64,000 nt of DNA from Neurospora tetraspora (taxonomy: Eukaryota > Ascomycota > Sordariomycetes > Sordariales > Sordariaceae). Where the stretch lies: the NCBI RefSeq assembly GCF_033439725.1, contig NW_026944389.1:930001-994000 (forward strand). Direction: 5' to 3'. The notes under the pieces are model-generated. The model ran no database searches. It saw only the letters and a program-made list of their open reading frames with translations, and was not told the DNA's origin. Position numbers and translations under genes: made by a program. Of this stretch, positions 45,401 through 54,907 are shown piece after piece (within the stretch, counting starts at the first letter, position 1; each line of letters opens with the position of its first letter).

Positions 45401-45539
45401 GGTATTAAAAATAACCGTAATAGCCTTATCGGTAGATTCTTTTGATAAGGATATAGTTGATGTTATTAGTTTCGTAGGGATCTTGCTTATAATTAATAAT
45501 TATAGCGTTGAATATAAATACGCAAATTAGATTATTAAT

Positions 45540-45711
45540 TGTTAGATATAATGGTGTAGAATTAATTGATTGAAGAATGTATATGATTAATTCGCTTAGA
45601 AGGTATAGAGGGTATTAGGGTAACCCAAATATACCCAGAAATCAGGCAATATTAGGTAGCTGGAGCGCTAACCTCCATATGGTATGGCTAAAATCACCCT
45701 TGAATCTGACA
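45540..45711 (-). repeat. Copia LTR, right copy (172 bp)
   Basis: Starts TGTTAG and ends CTGACA. As the element reads on the minus strand, this is its 5' LTR. Confidence 0.85.
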
Positions 45712-46339
45712 CAATTCCCGCCCTTTGGTTTGCCTTGGGATCATTCCATGGCCACTCTACAAAAGATTCTGGGCTGCCGGAGAGTGCAACTGGTATCGTC
45801 AAGTCCGATATCTCGTAGCATCAACTGAACTGAACTGTTATCAACTGGTACAAAAAAATGCCCACATTACTAACCAAATAATGGATGTTCTCAAATTGCC
45901 ATGTGATCGTCCGTTGTGCTAGCAGGTCGTTCGTTGCATGTTGCATGTTGGTTGCATCCATACACCGAACGCAACTTTGGCAGGTTTGTGGTGCAGCTGG
46001 TGCAGGAGATAAAAACCAAACCCCTCCCTCCTCCTCCGGTTCACTTTTCTTTTCTTTTCCTCTTTGTTGTCTTCTTTTTGCAAATTTTCTCCTCGAACAT
46101 TCCCAGCGTTGCTCTTTTTTTTCCAGCACTTCTGTGCGCGAGCACGTCAATGAGTTTCTTTTCCCTGGCAAGTTTCTTCGGTGGAAAATGCGATGCGAAA
46201 ACCCAAAGGGTTGGTGTTGGCAATTGATGGTGGAGGTACATCGGGCCAGGGATGTTGGGACGGGAAGTTGGGACGGAAGGGGGATTCGGACACGTCTATG
46301 CCTATTTAGGTTTGGGTTCCCGTTGAAGTGGGTAACAAC
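45712..46339. other. Intergenic, no supported gene
   Basis: About 600 bp of mixed composition, with a long pyrimidine-rich stretch (about 46022-46130) and repeated GTTGCATGTTGCATG near 45934. Frames of 166-215 codons on opposite strands overlap each other and show no motif. Confidence 0.35.
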
Positions 46340-46554
46340 AACCCATGTGGCCACGTGGCGTAGCGGCTCCCCACGTGGGCTGTGAATCGCACCTTCCGCA
46401 AGGTCATCCGTTCGATTCCTCCTCGAGGGCAACATTTTCGCCATACTGGGGGGGAGCTGTCTGGGCACGTCCTAGGCACTCCCCCCCTGGTATCAAAGCG
46501 GTGTGAGTTCTCTGTTTCCTTCAAGTTGACCTTCCTCTTTCCCAAAAAAAAAAA
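46340..46554 (+). mobile_element. tRNA-like, SINE-like segment with A-tail
   Basis: TGGCGTAGCGG at 46356-46366 fits the RNA polymerase III A box, and GTTCGATTC at 46410-46418 fits the B box, 43 bp apart as in a tRNA. A D-stem (GCGT/ACGT) can be drawn, but the anticodon, T and acceptor stems do not pair, so it is not a working tRNA gene. About 125 bp downstream a run of eleven A (46544-46554) ends the segment. This layout (Pol III head, body, A-tail) is that of a tRNA-derived SINE; flanking duplications were not found and the left edge is approximate. Confidence 0.4.
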
Positions 46555-46712
46555 TCTACAGTATCATTATGTGCTCGTCAGGGCTAGAAGGTCGCCGCCT
46601 GTCTCTACACTTGTTGGGTGGGCCGAGAGAGGGAATACAGGTGTAGGGGCAGGGCCTGTCGCTGAACCGAACCTTGGCGAGTAGTTAATTTAGTGTAAGA
46701 TAGCAACTTGCG

Positions 46713-46866
46713 CTACTAACCGGCCAGGCTCCCATCACTACTAACCGGCCAGGCTCCCATCACAAAATTGCGCGTGAAGGTGCTACTAACAGGCTAGGCT
46801 CCCAGGGAGTATACTAACCCATAGCGAGCATAACTAACCACCTAGCGAGTGTCACTAACCAACAGC
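46713..46866 (+). repeat. Tandem repeats rich in CTAAC
   Basis: Two perfect 25-bp units CTACTAACCGGCCAGGCTCC(CATCA) stand back to back (46713-46737, 46738-46762). A diverged third copy follows 19 bp later (CTACTAACAGGCTAGGCTCC). Three more ACTAACC units then follow with the shared trailer (c)(c/a)(t/c)AGCGA(g/a). CTAAC occurs six times in about 150 bp. Confidence 0.75.
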
Positions 46867-47626
46867 GAATCTCAAGCGGGATCTGGGTTTTCACCAAGCG
46901 GTTTCCCAGCGGAGTAAGTATATTTTTTTATTATTTTCGTACTTGTTTTCTTTTTACATTTTCCCCCAACGCTCTCGGAGCATTAGCTATGTGAGCCAGG
47001 ATGGGATGTAGGGGCTTGTGGGAACGGGAGGGGGACGTTGGAAGGGGGAAGGGCGAGGACGCGGGATGGGGATGTGGTGGATGCCAATTGCCAAAGGCTT
47101 GGAGGATCAGGCGGAATTCCCAGTCGGCTTTGTCGAGGGGTGTGACCGCCGGCAGCGAGGAGATTTGGGAGTCCGGGTTCGTCTGGGCACCCTCCCGCTC
47201 CGACCTATGTCGCTACCTTTTTGTGTCGAGCAGGGTGACAGCGTTACTATTTTCCCCTTTGGCTTACTTCTCGGAGCAAAGCTGGTCAGCGAGGTTGTTA
47301 CCAAGAGCGTAAGGACGTGCTGCTTCAATGGGCAAGTACTTACAGCGGAGGTGTCGGATAGTGGGATCGAATTGGTGGCAGCAATCTTTGTTGGGGTCGA
47401 TGCCTAAGGCCCATATGCACAACGTGATGCGAATCATGCGATGCCTGTGTATGATGTTCTTGCTCGTGAAGTGGAAAGTTGTAATAAAGTTTTGTTTCAT
47501 GTAGGTCTACTGACTAGGCCTGACACAATCGATACATCAAGGATAAGCCAAAAACCAGGTAGGTAGGTAAGCGATACAAATAGGACAACTACTCACCAAC
47601 ACTTTTTCCCAGAGCCTCTCAAGCGG
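46867..47626. other. Intergenic/3' flank of the glycine-zipper gene
   Basis: No supported gene. Frames of about 100-130 codons on the plus strand at 47001-47407 overlap and are Arg/Gly/Trp-rich. The right end holds the 3' UTR of the minus-strand glycine-zipper gene. Confidence 0.35.
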
Positions 47627-48511
47627 TTAATGACCCCACCTCCCATGCTTTCCATGTCCATGGTGCTCTTGATGAACATCTCCTTGACCATATCCTTGTC
47701 CGTGTTGCTCATACCCAACCCCTCCAGCGTGCGTAGCCGGGTAGTGATGCTGCTGTGCCTGTTGTTGAAGATTATGATGCCCACCACCAAACATCCCACT
47801 CAACCCTCCTCTCCCACCTCCTCCGTTATGCCCCAAATCATGAGCATGCTGATTCTGATTGTGGTGATCATTGTGGTGATCATTGTGGTGGCTCTTCTTC
47901 AACTGGTGCTCCAACAAATTAGCAGCCACCGCCCCCGCAGTGCTTCCGAGGACACCGTGATGGCCATGGCCGAGCTGGTGAGCGAGGAAGTGACCGCTTG
48001 CTCCGCCGACGAGGGTGGCGCCGAGACCGCGCTCTCCGTCTGGGCCGTTGGGAGCGTTGGGAGCGTTGGGGCCGTTATAACCGTGGGGTTCGTTGGCGTT
48101 GGGACCGTTGAGAACGTTGGAGGTGCTGGTGTTGTGCGAGTCTTGTCCCACCGGACAAAAGTGGCTGGTGTTAGGATGATGACCATGTTGAACGGAAGAG
48201 GTACCACTATGGTTGGCGGGGGTGTTGTTCGGGACTTGATGTTGCAGAAAACCCTGAGCGAGATGGGGGTTCAAGCTGACGCCGGCAGCACCGGCGGGGA
48301 TGGAGATGGCGGAGCTGCGACGACGACCGGCGTGGTCTTGGAGTTGAAAATGGTTGTCGTACGAGTGGAGGTGAGCTTGGCCTTGGGGAGGGTAGCTATG
48401 GGATTGGGATTGGTTGGGGGCGTGTTGAGTGTCGGAGGAGGGCTGTTGATGGCCGGGGCCTGAGGTGGAGCTGTTGTTGTTGTTGTTGTTGTAGTAATCG
48501 TTGGCGGACAT
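47627..48511 (-). CDS. His/Asn-rich glycine-zipper 2TM-like protein
   Basis: 294 aa from the ATG at 48511; the frame is open further upstream but without a convincing start. It opens with a poly-Asn run, then a Gln/His/Ser/Pro-rich region and a NGPNAPNAPNGPDG-type repeat. Residues about 165-205 (LGATLVGGASGHFLAHQLG.., VLGSTAGAVAANLLEHQLKK) form a glycine zipper: Gly/Ala spaced every four residues in two hydrophobic helices, as in the Gly-zipper/17-kDa antigen family. The tail is extremely His/Gly-rich with a HHNDHHNDHHN repeat. Function unknown; glycine zippers usually pack in membranes, and the His tracts could bind metals. No intron is required. Confidence 0.75.
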   Translation of the reverse strand: MSANDYYNNNNNNSSTSGPGHQQPSSDTQHAPNQSQSHSYPPQGQAHLHSYDNHFQLQDHAGRRRSSAISIPAGAAGVSLNPHLAQGFLQHQVPNNTPANHSGTSSVQHGHHPNTSHFCPVGQDSHNTSTSNVLNGPNANEPHGYNGPNAPNAPNGPDGERGLGATLVGGASGHFLAHQLGHGHHGVLGSTAGAVAANLLEHQLKKSHHNDHHNDHHNQNQHAHDLGHNGGGGRGGLSGMFGGGHHNLQQQAQQHHYPATHAGGVGYEQHGQGYGQGDVHQEHHGHGKHGRWGH

Positions 48512-48993
48512 TGCTGTGGATGGGTTGTTAGCGTGTTTGGTGGGAGCAAGATTTTTGAAGGGAACAGTGGGCAGTGGGCAGGGTAGGAAAGAGGGTATAA
48601 TACCGAGGATACTGGAAGTTCGTTGATGAATTGCAAGATATTGATACTGTTGGTAATATGTTGAGCTTGTTAATGCGGAGTGATGGCTATAGGTGCGTGG
48701 TTGCGGTCGTTGTAACAGCAGCAATGGATGAACTATGTAAGAATTGATCAAAGGCAATGATCTAACACACGCACTCGTCGCAATCCACAGCAGCAGGAAC
48801 GCGATGAGCGCCTTCCTTCTTGGAAAATCGTGCTGCGAGGCACGTTCCTTCCTCGTGTGTGGTCGGAACCAACGTCAGAGGGGCACCTCGACATTTTCGA
48901 GAGGTGCCCAAACAGGTCGGAGAGATTGGTGCCTGTTAGATCTGTCTTTGCTACGCCAAGGATCCCCAATCATTACCTTTACGTCAAGCAGTC

Positions 48994-50045
48994 TCACTCC
49001 GTTATTTTCCCCTCCTTCCCTTCCCAGTCCCCTTTCCCTTGACATTCTTCCGGACCCTTTGCACTCCCTGTCTCCTTGGAATCTTTCCCCTCAAACAAAC
49101 TCTCGGGCGGACCGACTATATCCTCCAACCTAGCCTGCCTTCCCTTCATCCAGCCATGCAGCGCCTCCCAATCGACACAGGCATGCGGCTGTGGCACCTT
49201 TACCGTAGGCTTGAACCGGCTGTGTGGCGTCCACTTCAGGGTGTAGACATTCACGTCGGCATTGCACAAGATCTCCTGACGTAACGACTCAAGACAGTGA
49301 TCGACGTGTGAGTAGAGCTCGTCCCAATCTTGCGCCTCATGGCCGTAGTAGTACTCGGGGTGTAGATATTGCTTCAGCCGTTTCTGTTGTGCGCAGAGGT
49401 GTTAGTGAACGGATTGGGAAACTTGTTTACTTTGTGATTCTTGGCATGGTGGAGATTGTAAGCAAAAAGGGGAGAGTGGGGATGCCGAGACGCGATGGTC
49501 GGTACTTGATGGCAGGGTGGCCGCTTACAAGGCAATGCAAAGAATGGGAAATACCCAGCCCGCCGACGAAGCCGCCATCTTTGTGCTGGACTGAGGTGGC
49601 GTTATTGGCGAGGAAGAGCTCATCGGCTGAGTACTTGATCAGAGTGCTGTCAAGGAGGTCATGCCATGCTTGGTCGAGTTCAGGACGAGGTTTGCCCATG
49701 AACTTTTTGGTGTCCGGGTCCCCAGTCAGCCATTTATTGACATATTGTACCGGAGCCGGTGCTGTGAATGGTGTTAGTAACTGCAAAGTCGTCATGTAGG
49801 AAGAACTTGCAATACGGTATTACGGCCCCGGGTTTTGATGGTGGACAGTCTTGCAATGACAAGATGCTGTAGACTCCAACACCGCAGAGGATTGTAATGA
49901 AGGAAAGAGATGAAGCGAGCAGGACGTAGAATCTCCGTTTCCACTTCCGTATGAGGGCTAATGCTTCTGGATTCTCAGGGATGTTCTCATCATCGCCGTG
50001 CAAACGAGCATACCGGGGCTTCTCGTCTGTGATCAATGGCTCCAT
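48994..50045 (-). CDS. UstYa-like (DUF3328) membrane-anchored oxidase-type protein
   Basis: Three exons, 50045-49811, 49761-49529 and 49383-48994, 285 aa. A membrane segment spans residues 39-62 (RFYVLLASSLSFITILCGVG..). Spliced PYSPAPVQYVNKWL opens the DUF3328 region. Both HxxHC motifs that define the family are present: HSLHC (151-155) and HVDHC (182-186), with LKRLKQYLHPEYYYG between them. UstYa/UstYb proteins catalyse oxidative cyclisation of ribosomal peptides (ustiloxin and other dikaritin-type RiPPs) and related modifications of other small molecules. Intron 1 (49 nt) begins GCAAGT, not GT, and ends CACAG with a TACTAAC branch; only this GC-AG junction keeps the frame. Intron 2 is 145 nt (GTAAGC, CACTAAC, AACAG). 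A short secreted peptide gene lies 1.2 kb upstream on the same strand. Confidence 0.87.
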
Positions 50046-51232
50046 GATGGAGTCTCTTGAGATGAGAATCTCGTCAAAGAAAATCTGAGCAGTCGTCACA
50101 GAACTGGTCAAAACCTATGGGCACAATGAATGAGTGGGAGAAATGTATCGGAGGAAGAAGCAGAGACCCATAGTGTGGGAGTGACATGAACCGATTGAAA
50201 GTGCCGGCATTGCATCAAGGTCTTGACCAGGGCAAGAGACACAACAACTGATGTTGGAGACAAGTAGAAAGCGGTTGTGTGAAATGCCATGCAGTCCATG
50301 ATCCTTCTCGCCCTCATCCTTGTCAGTAGGCGCTTGTAGGCCAACCGCACAGTACCGCAAAAGAGATCAGTGTTCAGGACTAAAGATTATGGTAACAGTG
50401 CATAGAGGTATGCTATGAGACTCCTGACTCATGAAGACGTTCAACTATTGGCCCACAAAGCATCTGGAAGCATATCGTACGATACGGGTGAGTAAGCCAT
50501 GCCGGTGATCTTGTCCTTGAACAGGCGCCCATGAAACGGAGGTGGGCGCTGATCTGCCGGACCGATAGCAACGGCGGCTCTTCAATTTGGCTGAGGAACC
50601 CGCGTCTTGGCGCTGTAGGGCTAGACACATCATATGAATGAGGGTGGAGGACTAGGGCCAAAGGGTGCCGTTAAGGTGGTCAGCGAAGAGTGATACGAAA
50701 CATGGGAAGGCGGCGGCGGGGAAGAACGGGCCCATCTGCCGGAATCCGAATGATAAGATATCGACAGTGTGATATTGAAGGTGCACAAGTACCGGAGTTT
50801 GAGTTGGGGGCGTCAGATATCGTGGACGGTACCGAGTAAGGCAGCCTGGAATGGCCTCTGGGCGAATGTGTATATCTTTGCGGCGCAATCAAAGACACCC
50901 GAACAACCTTATGCGCAATTGGCTTTGACAAAAGTGAAGATCAAATGAATAAATTGATTGCACACCGACTTTCTCTTGGAAACCCCTTCTTCTCCCGCTC
51001 ATCAGTTCAGCCCTTTCGGAAGTTACAATGGAAATGCTATTCTCGGATCCTTCCGTGCCTGCCTTAAATCCCACCCAACCCGGGAAAACAACATTGTTTC
51101 GGAAGGAACTGGCCGTCCCCTACCATTGCTGCCCTTGTGTAACTGGACCCCTCTTCTTCCCTCCGACATCCATCCGACCTCCCTCCATTCACACTTCCAC
51201 TCCAATGCCTGTACCAAGTACCCAGATCCTTC
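50046..51232. other. Region between the UstYa-like gene and the peptide gene
   Basis: About 1.2 kb. I looked for a second HxxHC protein or another peptide gene on both strands and found none; frames are at most about 130 codons with no motif. It should hold the UstYa promoter and the 3' UTR of the peptide gene. Confidence 0.4.
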
Positions 51233-51480
51233 TCACATGTCGCAATTGTCGATCCCCTCGCCAATCACTCCTGTTCGCTTCTTGAGAAGACAAAGGTCCG
51301 TGTCAAACTCTGTCCCATGTCCATCTCGTCGAGTGGCTTGAGCAAGCTCTATGGTGGTCCAGTCGTCAGTCATGGGCTCATCAAAATCATTGGGGCTTCC
51401 TTACCTGAAGACGGAATGGGAGCAGCAAAGACTGAGGCGACTGACGCCGCAAGCAAGACAAACAGCGTAACAGTCTTCAT
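51233..51480 (-). CDS. Small secreted peptide precursor (63 aa) with dibasic sites
   Basis: Two exons, 51480-51405 and 51348-51233, joined by a 56-nt intron (GTAAGG, ATGACTGAC branch region, CATAG). The product starts with a clear signal peptide (MKTVTLFVLLAASVASVFAA, cleavage expected near residue 20). The mature part has RR at 32-33 and KKR at 48-50, both usable by the Kex2 protease, and two cysteines (45 and 61). A 13-residue tail (TGVIGEGIDNCDM) follows the KKR site. No family is recognised. Options are a processed peptide (hormone- or RiPP-precursor-like, given the UstYa-like neighbour) or a small secreted effector-like protein. The frame is open upstream of the ATG, but the signal peptide decides the start. 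Confidence 0.65.
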
Positions 51481-52776
51481 GTTTGCAACGCTGATATGGC
51501 GTACAAGACCTCGTTGTGCTGAAGGTGAGAGGCGTTTGCGAACTGCCAGCGTTGAAAGACAGCCTGGAGAGAAAGAGATGAAGCAAGGAAAGAAATCGGG
51601 GAGACCATTCAGCACTGACGATGACTTCAGACCGAAAGATATACATACAAGCCAAAGGAAACAAAGTCCCAAGAGCACAACCAGACCCGATCGGCAAAAG
51701 ATCTTGAAAGGTATCATCACCTTCCGGTACTTATCACAATAAGCGCCTAGCAGGAATATGCTAGCGGTCGACTCGTAGTTCCAGGTACCGTTATCACGCT
51801 TTTGGGGGCCAGACACACTCGGCACTCCGAGCACGATCCTTCGATTCAACCGTCCGTCCTCGGGAAACACCCGGAGAGGAATACCGTATCGCCAAGCACC
51901 GAGCATTTACAGTGCACCCAGTGCGCAGGCAGCCATAACAGCCCAAGGAAAACCTTTTACTCAAGAGTTATAACTGCACGAGCCATCGTTGCAGTAACCG
52001 CCAAAGCAAGGCAACGGCAGTGGTCCGATCGTGGCTTATGACTGCATCCGCACGGAGAACTACCGGCGTCCAACGCTGACTGTGCCTCGTCATTGCCTTG
52101 CTCTTGCCTCTTCAATGTTAACTCCTTTGGGTGTTGATCCCACAGGTTCGTATCCGCGCCAACGACAGTCAAGCACCGAGTACGCCGATATTGACTTAGT
52201 CGTTGTTGTTCCATCAATCATCTGTCTTCACTGCTCTGCAGGGTCACCTCTCCATGTCAGGTCTCGGAACCGTAAGCTATTCACAGCTCAACAGTGCCTC
52301 GGGAGACAGTTCGCATTTGACACTGGGAAGGTGGCCACTAATCTTAAAAACGATCCAATATCGGCGACTGTTGGCGATGTTATGTGAGAGCCTCGGTGAG
52401 CCTAAAGCCACCCTTACCCGACAATCCTGCAATGACTGAAGATGGCACACGATCAAGAGGGAGGAGGCAACGTTGCAAACCATCCTCGACTGTCCCAAGT
52501 GTTTCCCACTTCTTGGCTTCAGCTTGTACTTTACAAAGAGGGGACGTAGTCACAAATAACCACCCGTGTGATATCTTCCAAAGCCATCATCTTGAACATA
52601 CAGCCGTAGGTATTGCCTACATCTTCCACATCAAATGCTGCTTCCGTGTTGCTATTCTTATCCTCAGCCTGCTTGACCTCTCCCGCCTCTAACCAGGCAC
52701 GGTACTGCACTTGCCCAGTTGCCATGTTCCAGACCTGTCTCGAGCCAGAGCATACCTCAACTCGGGACTATCCAAC
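51481..52776. other. Intergenic, no supported gene
   Basis: About 1.3 kb of normal composition. Open frames up to about 120 codons overlap on opposite strands with no motif. The left part is the promoter of the peptide gene and the right part the 3' UTR of the carboxylesterase. Confidence 0.4.
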
Positions 52777-54907
52777 TCAAACGCCCAGCTTCTCGTTCAA
52801 AGTATTGATGAACGCACACCGCTTAAGCAACTTCTCCCTCTCCAACAGCGCCTCCCTCTTCCTCCTCACTTGCTCCGGTTTCTTAGCCGCCGTAGACTCC
52901 TCATCCTCATCCTTCTCTCCCATCTCCCCATACTCCACCCCCTCTCCCACAATCGGCTTCTGCATGCTCCCCAGATCTTGCTCACCTGCCACAATCCCAT
53001 GATGTCTAACCCTACAACTCCCCGTCCCCACCGGCCCGCCAATAACATGCACATTAACTCCCCGTAGCTCTTCCAATCCTTTGGTCCCAACTCCATCTTC
53101 CAACAACTCGTCCTTACCCCCAAACGCCTCCGGCCACTCCCACCCCTCCTCATCTCCCTCCCCCTCCCCCCTTTTCTTGTTGTCCTTGGAACTACTAGGG
53201 CTCGGATCCCCCGTCGCAGCAAACCTCACAAAAGCCCCCGCCATCTCCCTCGCCAACTTGCCATCCTCCTCCGAACAAGCATCGCCCAACTCCGGGAAAA
53301 CCCCGTTAAAGATATAATTCGTATCACTCCCGTGCACCGCGCCCAGATACGGCATGCCCGCGCCCTTGAAGAGCGGGGTCAACATACTTTGGTTCAGGGT
53401 ATACAGTCTTACCCCGGCAAAGTCCGGATTTTCGGCGTAAGAAGCGCGGGATAAATGGTAGCCGAAGTCGATGCTGGAACAGGTGAATAAGATATCGCGC
53501 AGGATGCGCGAGATGCGGAAGTAGTGGATTGGTGCTTCTGGGTCTCCCGAGTCCGGGTCGCGACAGGAGGCGTAGGAGAGGTATTCGGGCAGGAAGTCGG
53601 AGGCGGGGTAGAGGGAGAAGAGGGTGGTGATGTCGGAGGGGGTGAGGGAGGAGGGGCCGGTGAAGGAGTGGAGGGCGGGGATCATGGATTCTTCAGACGT
53701 AAAGAGGGGGGCGGGGCCGGCGTTGGTGGCGCCGTCGTCTTGTGCCCAGGAGAGGATTGTTGGGATGCCTGAGTGGGAGATTGTTAGAATGTTTTTTGTG
53801 GGGAGATGAGGAGGGCCGGGGCCAAGGGAAGGGAAGGAAAGGGGAGGGGGACGTACCCTTGACAAACTTCCCGGACTGATAAAGAACCGATTGACGGTCC
53901 GGGATGAAGTCACCATCCACCGAAGGAATAAAAGTAAACAACCCAGCAGGCGGATGATTCTCAACCGAATACCCCATCGCCTTCTCCGTCAGTTCCTCCA
54001 TGGGCACCTTCCTCAAACACTCCAACACCTCCTCGTCATTTTTCTTGGTAGAATCACAACCCACCCGTTCAGCAACCTCCCTAGTATGCCTCTCCGTCTC
54101 CTCACTCGTCATATTCAACGCCGTCCCCGGCGGTCCACTCATCATCCACGCCCTCGTAAACGGCGCCCCTTTAGCCCCTCCATACGCAACCATCTGCAAA
54201 CTCGTAAACGTTCCTCCAGCAGATAATCCAAACGCCGTCACCCGTTCAGGGTCCCCGCCAAAATGGTCAATGTTGTCTCTGACCCATTCCAGCGCCACTC
54301 TCTGATCCCTCATGCCCAGATTGAGGGATTTCTGCTCTTTTAGGATCGGCAACCGCGCAAACCCAAAGATGGTAAGTCGATAATTGATCGCCACATAAAT
54401 CACCGGCTGCCCCATCTCCACACTCAACGCCAGCAGACGGTCGGGGTCGAAATGGGGATCGTAAGCAGACCCCTTGACTACCCCGCCACCATGGATATGG
54501 ACCACCACCGGTAATTTTGCATCTGCCTTAACGCCCGAGGGGCGGGAGATGCGCAAATTGAGACAGTCTTCGCTTATCGCGTGAGTTTCGGAGAAGAAGG
54601 GAGGGATGGCGGGGAGAGATTGCGGGCAGGCGGGGCCGGGAGAGGTGGCGTCGATGGTAGATCCGGGGGAGGGGAGGAAGGGTGAGGGAGGGGTGAAGCG
54701 GGCAGCATGGGCGAAGCGGATGTTGAGGAAGTGTTCGATTTTGGTGGTTTTTTCTGGTGAATTGGGGGGGGTGGTGATGGTGCCCTTGTAGGAGAGCTTG
54801 TTGATGGGGTCTTTGACGATGGGGTTTGTGTCTGTCGCGAGGACAGCAGAGGTCGCGAGCGCTAGGCCGAGGAGGACCGCTTGGAGCGGTCGAAGTGCGG
54901 CTAGCAT
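52777..54907 (-). CDS. Secreted type-B carboxylesterase/lipase with charged C-terminal tail
   Basis: Exons 54907-53857 and 53768-52777 (88-nt intron: GTACGT, CTAAC, ACTCAG), 680 aa. A signal peptide covers residues 1-24 (..VLLGLALATSAVLA). The alpha/beta-hydrolase landmarks are in order: oxyanion HGGG (139-142), AINYRL (173-178), nucleophile elbow FGLSAGG with Ser229, and the catalytic-His region AVHGSDTNYIF. EDCLNLRI is the family signature at 113-120. The acid residue should lie around PSVDGDFIPD or the WAQDDG loop. It hydrolyses carboxylic esters, probably outside the cell; the substrate is unknown. The protein ends with some 60 Lys/Arg/Glu-rich residues (..RRKREALLEREKLLKR..) that are not usual for this family and look helical. 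Confidence 0.9.

Larger units (their letters stand above)
40196..45711 (-). mobile_element. Copia-type LTR retrotransposon relic (RIP-degraded)
   Basis: Two 172-bp direct repeats bound a 5.5-kb AT-rich block. The right LTR starts TGTTAG and ends CTGACA; the left starts TGTCAG and ends TTGATA, consistent with ancestral ends TGTCAG..CTGACA that are inverted copies of each other. Flanking bases are CATTT and CAATT, a 5-bp duplication with one mismatch. On the minus strand, reverse-transcriptase and RNase H traces (see relic) follow the Ty1/copia order, so the element is transcribed right to left. Dinucleotides CpA and TpG are almost absent inside, as after RIP. Confidence 0.85.

Noticed and set aside
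46340-46440. A functional tRNA gene (possibly tRNA-His from the GTG near 46382)
   Set aside because: A and B boxes fit, but the acceptor, anticodon and T stems do not pair, so only a tRNA-derived origin is claimed.
45821-46468. 215-codon minus-strand frame and 166-codon plus-strand frame near the Copia element
   Set aside because: They overlap each other, contain the tRNA-like segment and pyrimidine tract, and have no motif.
46490-46510. TGGTATCAAAGCGG, similar to a Copia primer-binding site
   Set aside because: It is not adjacent to either mapped LTR end, and no LTR could be built around it.
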